A stretch of DNA of 64,000 nt, taken from Siphonodentalium dalli. Taxonomy: Eukaryota; Mollusca; Scaphopoda; Gadilida; Siphonodentaliidae. The stretch covers positions 201,434,181-201,498,180 of the forward strand of contig CP136067.1 of NCBI GenBank assembly GCA_032622095.1, read 5' to 3'. Below, piece by piece: positions 58,401 through 64,000 of this stretch. The notes under the pieces are model-generated. The model ran no database searches, was not told the origin of the DNA, and was given only the letters and a program-made list of their open reading frames with translations. Made by a program: the position numbers and the translations under genes. Within the stretch, counting starts at the first letter, position 1. Each line of letters starts with the position of its first letter.

Positions 58401-61400
58401 CATGCACGACTTCAGCCCAATTTTAGAAAATTTGGAAGGGGGTGCATGATCGCGTGACTTTGATATAGTTGCCCCCGGTGTGGCACCGCACGGAAATACA
58501 AGAATTTCCGGGTGGCCACCATGACTCAGGATACGGCAGCCGATTTAGTAACGAAAAGTGCTATTTTGACACCCCATGCACGACTTCAGCCCAATTTTAG
58601 AAAATTTGGAAGGGGGTGCAAGGTCGCGTGACTTTGATATAGTTGCCCCCGGGGTGGCACCGCACGAAAATACAAGAATTCCCGGGTGGCCACCATGACT
58701 CAGGATACGGCAGCCGATTTAGTAACGAAAAGTGCTATTTTGACACCCCATGCACGACTTCAGCCCAATTTTAGAAAATTTGGAAGGGGGTGCATGATCG
58801 CGTGACTCTGATATAGTTGCCCCCGGTGTGGCACCGCACGAAAATACAAGAATTTCCGGGTGGCCACCATGACTCAGGATACGGCAGCCGATTTAGTAAC
58901 GAAAAGTGCTATTTTGACACCCCATGCACGACTTCAGCCCAATTTTAGAAAATTTGGAAGGGGGTGCAAGGTCGCGTGACTTTGATATAGTTGCCCCCGG
59001 GGTGGCACCGCACGAAAATACAAGAATTCCCGGGTGGCCACCATGACTCAGGATACGGCAGCCGATTTAGTAACGAAAAGTGCTATTTTGACACCCCATG
59101 CACGACTTCAGCCCAATTTTAGAAAATTTGGAAGAGGGTGCAAGGTCGCGTGACTTTGATATAGTTGCCCCCGGGGTGGCACCGCTCGAAAATACAAGAA
59201 TTCCCGGGTGGCCACCATGACTCAGGATACGGCAGCCGATTTAGTAACGAAAAGTGCTATTTTGACACCCCATGCACGACTTCAGCCCAATTTTAGAAAA
59301 TTTGGAAGGGGGTGCATGATCGCGTGACTTTGATATAGTTGCCCCCGGTGTGGCACCGCACGAAAATACAAGAATTTCCGGGTGGCCACCGTGACTCAGG
59401 ATACGGCAGCCGATTTAGTAACGAAAAGTGCTATTTTGACACCCCATGCACGACTTCAGCCCAATTTTAGAAAATTTGGAAGGGGGTGCAAGGTCGCGTG
59501 ACTTTGATATAGTTGCCCCCGGGGTGGCACCGCACGAAAATACAAGAATTCCCGGGTGGCCACCATGACTCAGGATACGGCAGCCGATTTAGTAACGAAA
59601 AGTGCTATTTTGACACCCCATGCACGACTTCAGCCCAATTTTAGAAAATGTGGAAGGGGGTGCATGATCGCGTGACTCTGATATAGTTGCCCCCGGTGTG
59701 GCACCGCACGAAAATACAAGAATTTCCGGGTGGCCACCATGACTCAGGATACGGCAGCCGATTTAGTAACGAAAAGTGCTATTTTGACACCCCATGCACG
59801 ACTTCAGCCCAATTTTAGAAAATTTGGAAGGGGGTGCAAGGTCGCGTGACTTTGATATAGTTGCCCCTGGGGTGGCACCGCACGAAAATACAAGAATTCC
59901 CGGGTGGCCACCATGACTCAGGATACGGCAGCCGATTTAGTAACGAAAAGTGCTATTTTGACACCCCATGCACGACTTCAGCCCAATTTTAGAAAATTTG
60001 GAAGGGGGTGCATGATCGCGTGACTTTGATATAGTTGCCCCCGGTGTGGCACCGCACGAAAATACAAGAATTTCCGGGTGGCCACCATGACTCAGGATAC
60101 GGCAGCCGATTTAGTAACGAAAAGTGCTATTTTGACACCCCATGCACGACTTCAGCCCAATTTTAGAAAATTTGGAAGGGGGTGCAAGGTCGCGTGACTT
60201 TGATATAGTTGCCCCCGGGGTGGCACCGCACGAAAATACAAGAATTCCCGGGTGGCCACCATGACTCAGGATACGGCAGCCGATTTAGTAACGAAAAGTG
60301 CTATTTTGACACCCCATGCACGACTTCAGCCCAATTTTAGAAAATTTGGAAGGGGGTGCATGGTCGCGTGACTTTGATATAGTTGCCCCCGGTGTGGCAC
60401 CGCACGAAAATACAAGAATTTCCGGGTGGCCACCATGACTCAGGATACGGCAGCCGATTTAGTAACAAAAAGTGCTATTTTGACACCCCATGCACGACTT
60501 CAGCCCAATTTTAGAAAATTTGGAAGGGGGTGCAAGGTCGCGTGACTTTGATATAGTTGCCCCCGGGGTGGCACCGCACGAAAATACAAGAATTCCCGGG
60601 TGGCCACCATGACTCAGGATACGGCAGCCGATTTAGTAACGAAAAGTGCTATTTTGACACCCCATGCACGACTTCAGCCCAATTTTAGAAAATTTGGAAG
60701 GGGGTGCAAGGTCGCGTGACTTTGATATAGTTGCCCCCGGGGTGGCACCGCACGAAAATACAAGAATTCCCGGGTGGCCACCATGACTCAGGATACGGCA
60801 GCCGATTTAGTAACGAAAAGTGCTATTTTGACACCCCATGCACGACTTCAGCCCAATTTTAGAAAATTTGGAAGGGGGTGCAAGGTCGCGTGACTTTGAT
60901 ATAGTTGCCCCCGGGGTGGCACCGCACGAAAATACAAGAATTCCCGGGTGGCTTCCATGACTCAGGATACGGCAGCCGATTTAGTAACGAAAAGTGCTAT
61001 TTTGACACCCCATGCACGACTTCAGCCCAATTTTAGAAAATTTGGAAGAGGGTGCATGATCGCGTGACTTTGATATAGTTGCCCCCGGTGTGGCACCGCA
61101 CGAAAATACAAGAATTTCCAGGTGGCCACCATGACTCAGGATACGGCAGCCGATTTAGTAACGAAAAGTGCTATTTTGACACCCCATGCACGACTTCAGC
61201 CCAATTTTAGAAAATTTGGAAGGGGGTGCAAGGTCGCGTGACTTTGATATAGTTGCCCCCGGGGTGGCACCGTACGAAAATACAAGAATTCCCGGGTGGC
61301 CACCATGACTCAGGATACGGCAGCCGATTTAGTAACGAAAAGTGCTATTTTGACACCCCATGCACGACTTCAGCCCAATTTTAGAAAATTTGGAAGAGGG

Positions 61401-64000
61401 TGCAAGGTCGCGTGACTTTGATATAGTTGCCCCCGGGGTGGCACCGCACGAAAATACAAGAATTCCCGGGTGGCCACCATGACTCAGGATACGGCAGCCG
61501 ATTTAGTAACGAAAAGTGCTATTTTGACACCCCATGCACGACTTCAGCCCAATTTTAGAAAATTTGGAAGGGGGTGCATGATCGCGTGACTTTGATATAG
61601 TTGCCCCCGGTGTGGCACCGCACGAAAATACAAGAATTTCCGGGTGGCCACCATGACTCAGGATACGGCAGCCGATTTAGTAACGAAAAGTGCTATTTTG
61701 ACACCCCATGCACGACTTCAGCCCAATTTTAGAAAATTTGGAAGGGGGTGCAAGGTCGCGTGACTTTGATATAGTTGCCCCCGGGGTGGCACCGCACGAA
61801 AATACAAGAATTCCCGGGTGGCCACCATGACTCAGGATACGGCAGCCGATTTAGTAACGAAAAGTGCTATTTTGACACCCCATGCACGACTTCAGCCCAA
61901 TTTTAGAAAATTTGGAAGGGGGTGCATGATCGCGTGACTTTGATATAGTTGCCCCCGGTGTGGCACCGCACGAAAATACAAGAATTTCCGGGTGGCCACC
62001 ATGACTCAGGATACGGCAGCCGATTTAGTAACGAAAAGTGCTATTTTGACACCCCATGCACGACTTCAGCCCAATTTTAGAAAATTTGGAAGGGGGTGCA
62101 AGGTCGCGTGACTTTGATATAGTTGCCCCCGGGGTGGCACCGCACGAATATACAAGAATTCCCGGGTGGCCACCATGACTCAGGATACGGCAGCCGATTT
62201 AGTAACGAAAAGTGCTATTTTGACACCCCATGCACGACTTCAGCCCAATTTTAGAAAATTTGGAAGGGGGTGCAAGGTCGCGTGACTTTGATATAGTTGC
62301 ACCCGGGGTGGCACCGCACGAAAATACAAGAATTCCCGGGTGGCCACCATGACTCGGGATACGGCAGCCGATTTAGTAACGAAAAGTGCTATTTTGACAC
62401 CCCATGCACGACTTCAGCCCAATTTTAGAAAATTTGGAAGGGGGTGCATGGTCGCGTGACTTTGATATAGTTGCCCCCGGTGTGGCACCGCACGAAAATA
62501 CAAGAATTTCCGGGTGGCCACCATGACTCAGGATACGGCAGCCGATTTAGTAACGAAAAGTGCTATTTTGACACCCCATGCACGACTTCAGCCCAATTTT
62601 AGAAACTTTGGAAGGGGGTGCAAGGTCGCGTGACTTTGATATAGTTGCCCCCGGGGTGGCACCGCACGAAAATACAAGAATTCCCGGGTGGCCACCATGA
62701 CTCAGGATACGGCAGCCGATTTAGTAACGAAAAGTGCTATTTTGACACCCCATGCACGACTTCAGCCCAATTTTAGAAAATTTGGAAGGGGGTGCATGGT
62801 CGCGTGACTTTGATATAGTTGCCCCCGGTGTGGCACCGCACGAAAATACAAGAATTTCCGGGTGGCCACCATGACTCAGGATACGGCAGCCGATTTAGTA
62901 ACGAAAAGTGCTATTTTGACACCCCATGCACGACTTCAGCCCAATTTTAGAAAATTTGGAAGGGGGTGCAAGGTCGCGTGACTTTGATATAGTTGCCACC
63001 GGGGTGGCACCGCACGAAAATACAAGAATTCCCGGGTGGCCACCATGACTCAGGATACGGCAGCCGATTTAGTAACGAAAAGTGCTATTTTGACACCCCA
63101 TGCACGACTTCAGCCCAATTTTAGAAAATTTGGAAGGGGGTGCAAGGTCGCGTGACTTTGATATAGTTGCCCCCGGGGTGGCACCGCACGAAAATACAAG
63201 AATTCCCGGGTGGCTTCCATGACTCAGGATACGGCAGCCGATTTAGTAACGAAAAGTGCTATTTTGACACCCCATGCACGACTTCAGCCCAATTTTAGAA
63301 AATTTGGAAGGGGGTGCATGGTCGCGTGACATTGATATAGTTGCCCCCGGTGTGGCACCGCACGAAAATACAAGAATTTCCGGGTGGCCACCATGACTCA
63401 GGATACGGCAGCCGATTTAATAACGAAAAGTGCTATTTTGACACCCCATGCACGACTTCAGCCCAATTTTAGAAAATTTGGAAGAGGGTGCAAGGTCGCG
63501 TGACTTTGATATAGTTGCCCCCGGGGTGGCACCGCACGAAAATACAAGAATTCCCGGGTGGCCACCATGACTCAGGATACGGCAGCCGATTTAGTAACGA
63601 AAAGTGCTATTTTGACACCCCATGCACGACTTCAGCCCAATTTTAGAAAATTTGGAAGGGGGTGCATGATCGCGTGACTTTGATATAGTTGCCCCCGGTG
63701 TGGCACCGCACGAAAATACAAGAATTTCCGGGTGGCCACCATGACTCAGGATACGGCAGCCGATTTAGTAACGAAAAGTGCTATTTTGACACCCCATGCA
63801 CGACTTCAGCCCAATTTTAGAAAATTTGGAAGGGGGTGCAAGGTCGCGTGACTTTGATATAGTTGCCCCCGGGGTGGCACCGTACGAAAATACAAGAATT
63901 CCCGGGTGGCCACCATGACTCAGGATACGGCAGCCGATTTAGTAACGAAAAGTGCTATTTTGACACCCCATGCACGACTTCAGCCCAATTTTAGAAAATT
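55490..64000 (-). repeat. 174-bp satellite array, reverse orientation, about 49 copies
   Basis: Same monomer in reverse complement, running off the window end. The forward array stops after CCCCCTTCCAAAT and the reverse one starts at GGTCGCGTGACTTTG, so 18 bp of forward unit separates the first complementary stretch. A/B alternation continues, with several A-A pairs (for example near 60700-60950). Confidence 0.98.
55838..56400 (-). repeat. Block of diverged satellite monomers near the inversion point
   Basis: Three to four units differ from both main types: GACTTTCCAATAGTTGCC or GACTTTCCTATAGTTGCC instead of GACTTTGATATAG, GCCCGCGGGGT, GGGGCTGCATGG, and GGGTTGCC. One forward monomer near 50395 shares the GCGGGCAACTATAGGAAAG form. 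Confidence 0.9.

Overview
The window looks like nuclear DNA of a marine invertebrate animal. The signs are spliceosomal exon signals (a G|GTGAGT donor, a pyrimidine-rich CACAG acceptor), an AATAAA signal, PAN/apple and C-type-lectin exons, a decayed LINE reverse transcriptase, many TIR elements and MITEs, a Helentron/HINE-like element carrying about 164-bp internal repeats, and long satellite DNA. HINEs with 160-170 bp internal repeats are best known from bivalves, so a mollusc or another lophotrochozoan is my best guess; the species cannot be fixed. No complete gene is present. I see two supportable host exons, both on the minus strand: a first exon with signal peptide and PAN/apple domain (6831-7131) and the last exon of a C-type lectin-like protein (48237-48451).

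Layout. 1-4400: a 50-bp minisatellite, an inverted-repeat element and a frameshifted LINE RT. 4.45-7.13 kb: a 2-kb, 30-bp minisatellite bounded on one side by the PAN exon and on the other by a truncated copy of that exon's 3' end. 7.27-10.27 kb: a 3.0-kb TIR element with CACTG ends, itself holding a Tc1-like MITE and a 182-bp tandem repeat. 10.3-15.4 kb: mostly featureless, with a foldback element and a 55-nt hairpin.

15,453-42,321 is a giant inverted repeat: two arms of 10,123 bp (15453-25575 and 32199-42321) around a 6,623-bp spacer. Position p in one arm pairs with 57774-p in the other over the whole length, so there is no net indel, and every segment compared by eye was identical. Each arm holds two copies of a CCCTGCTGG-ended MITE, a tRNA-like SINE head, a HINE-like element of about 4.5 kb with a second HINE nested in it, a 540-bp MITE with TA target duplication, and part of a 355-bp tandem array. 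The spacer holds a dispersed repeat interrupted by a 165-bp hairpin, about 1.9 kb of degenerate 43-bp repeats, and nested TIR elements.

42.3-48.2 kb carries several minisatellites, a roughly 510-bp duplication and dispersed repeats. The lectin exon follows, and only about 120 bp beyond its acceptor a satellite begins that fills the rest of the window (48574-64000): a 174-bp monomer organised mostly as an alternating A/B dimer of 348 bp. The satellite switches orientation once, at 55489/55490. The notable content is thus architectural: an apparently perfect 10-kb palindrome beside an inverted satellite array, plus a minisatellite that seems to have grown out of a PAN exon.
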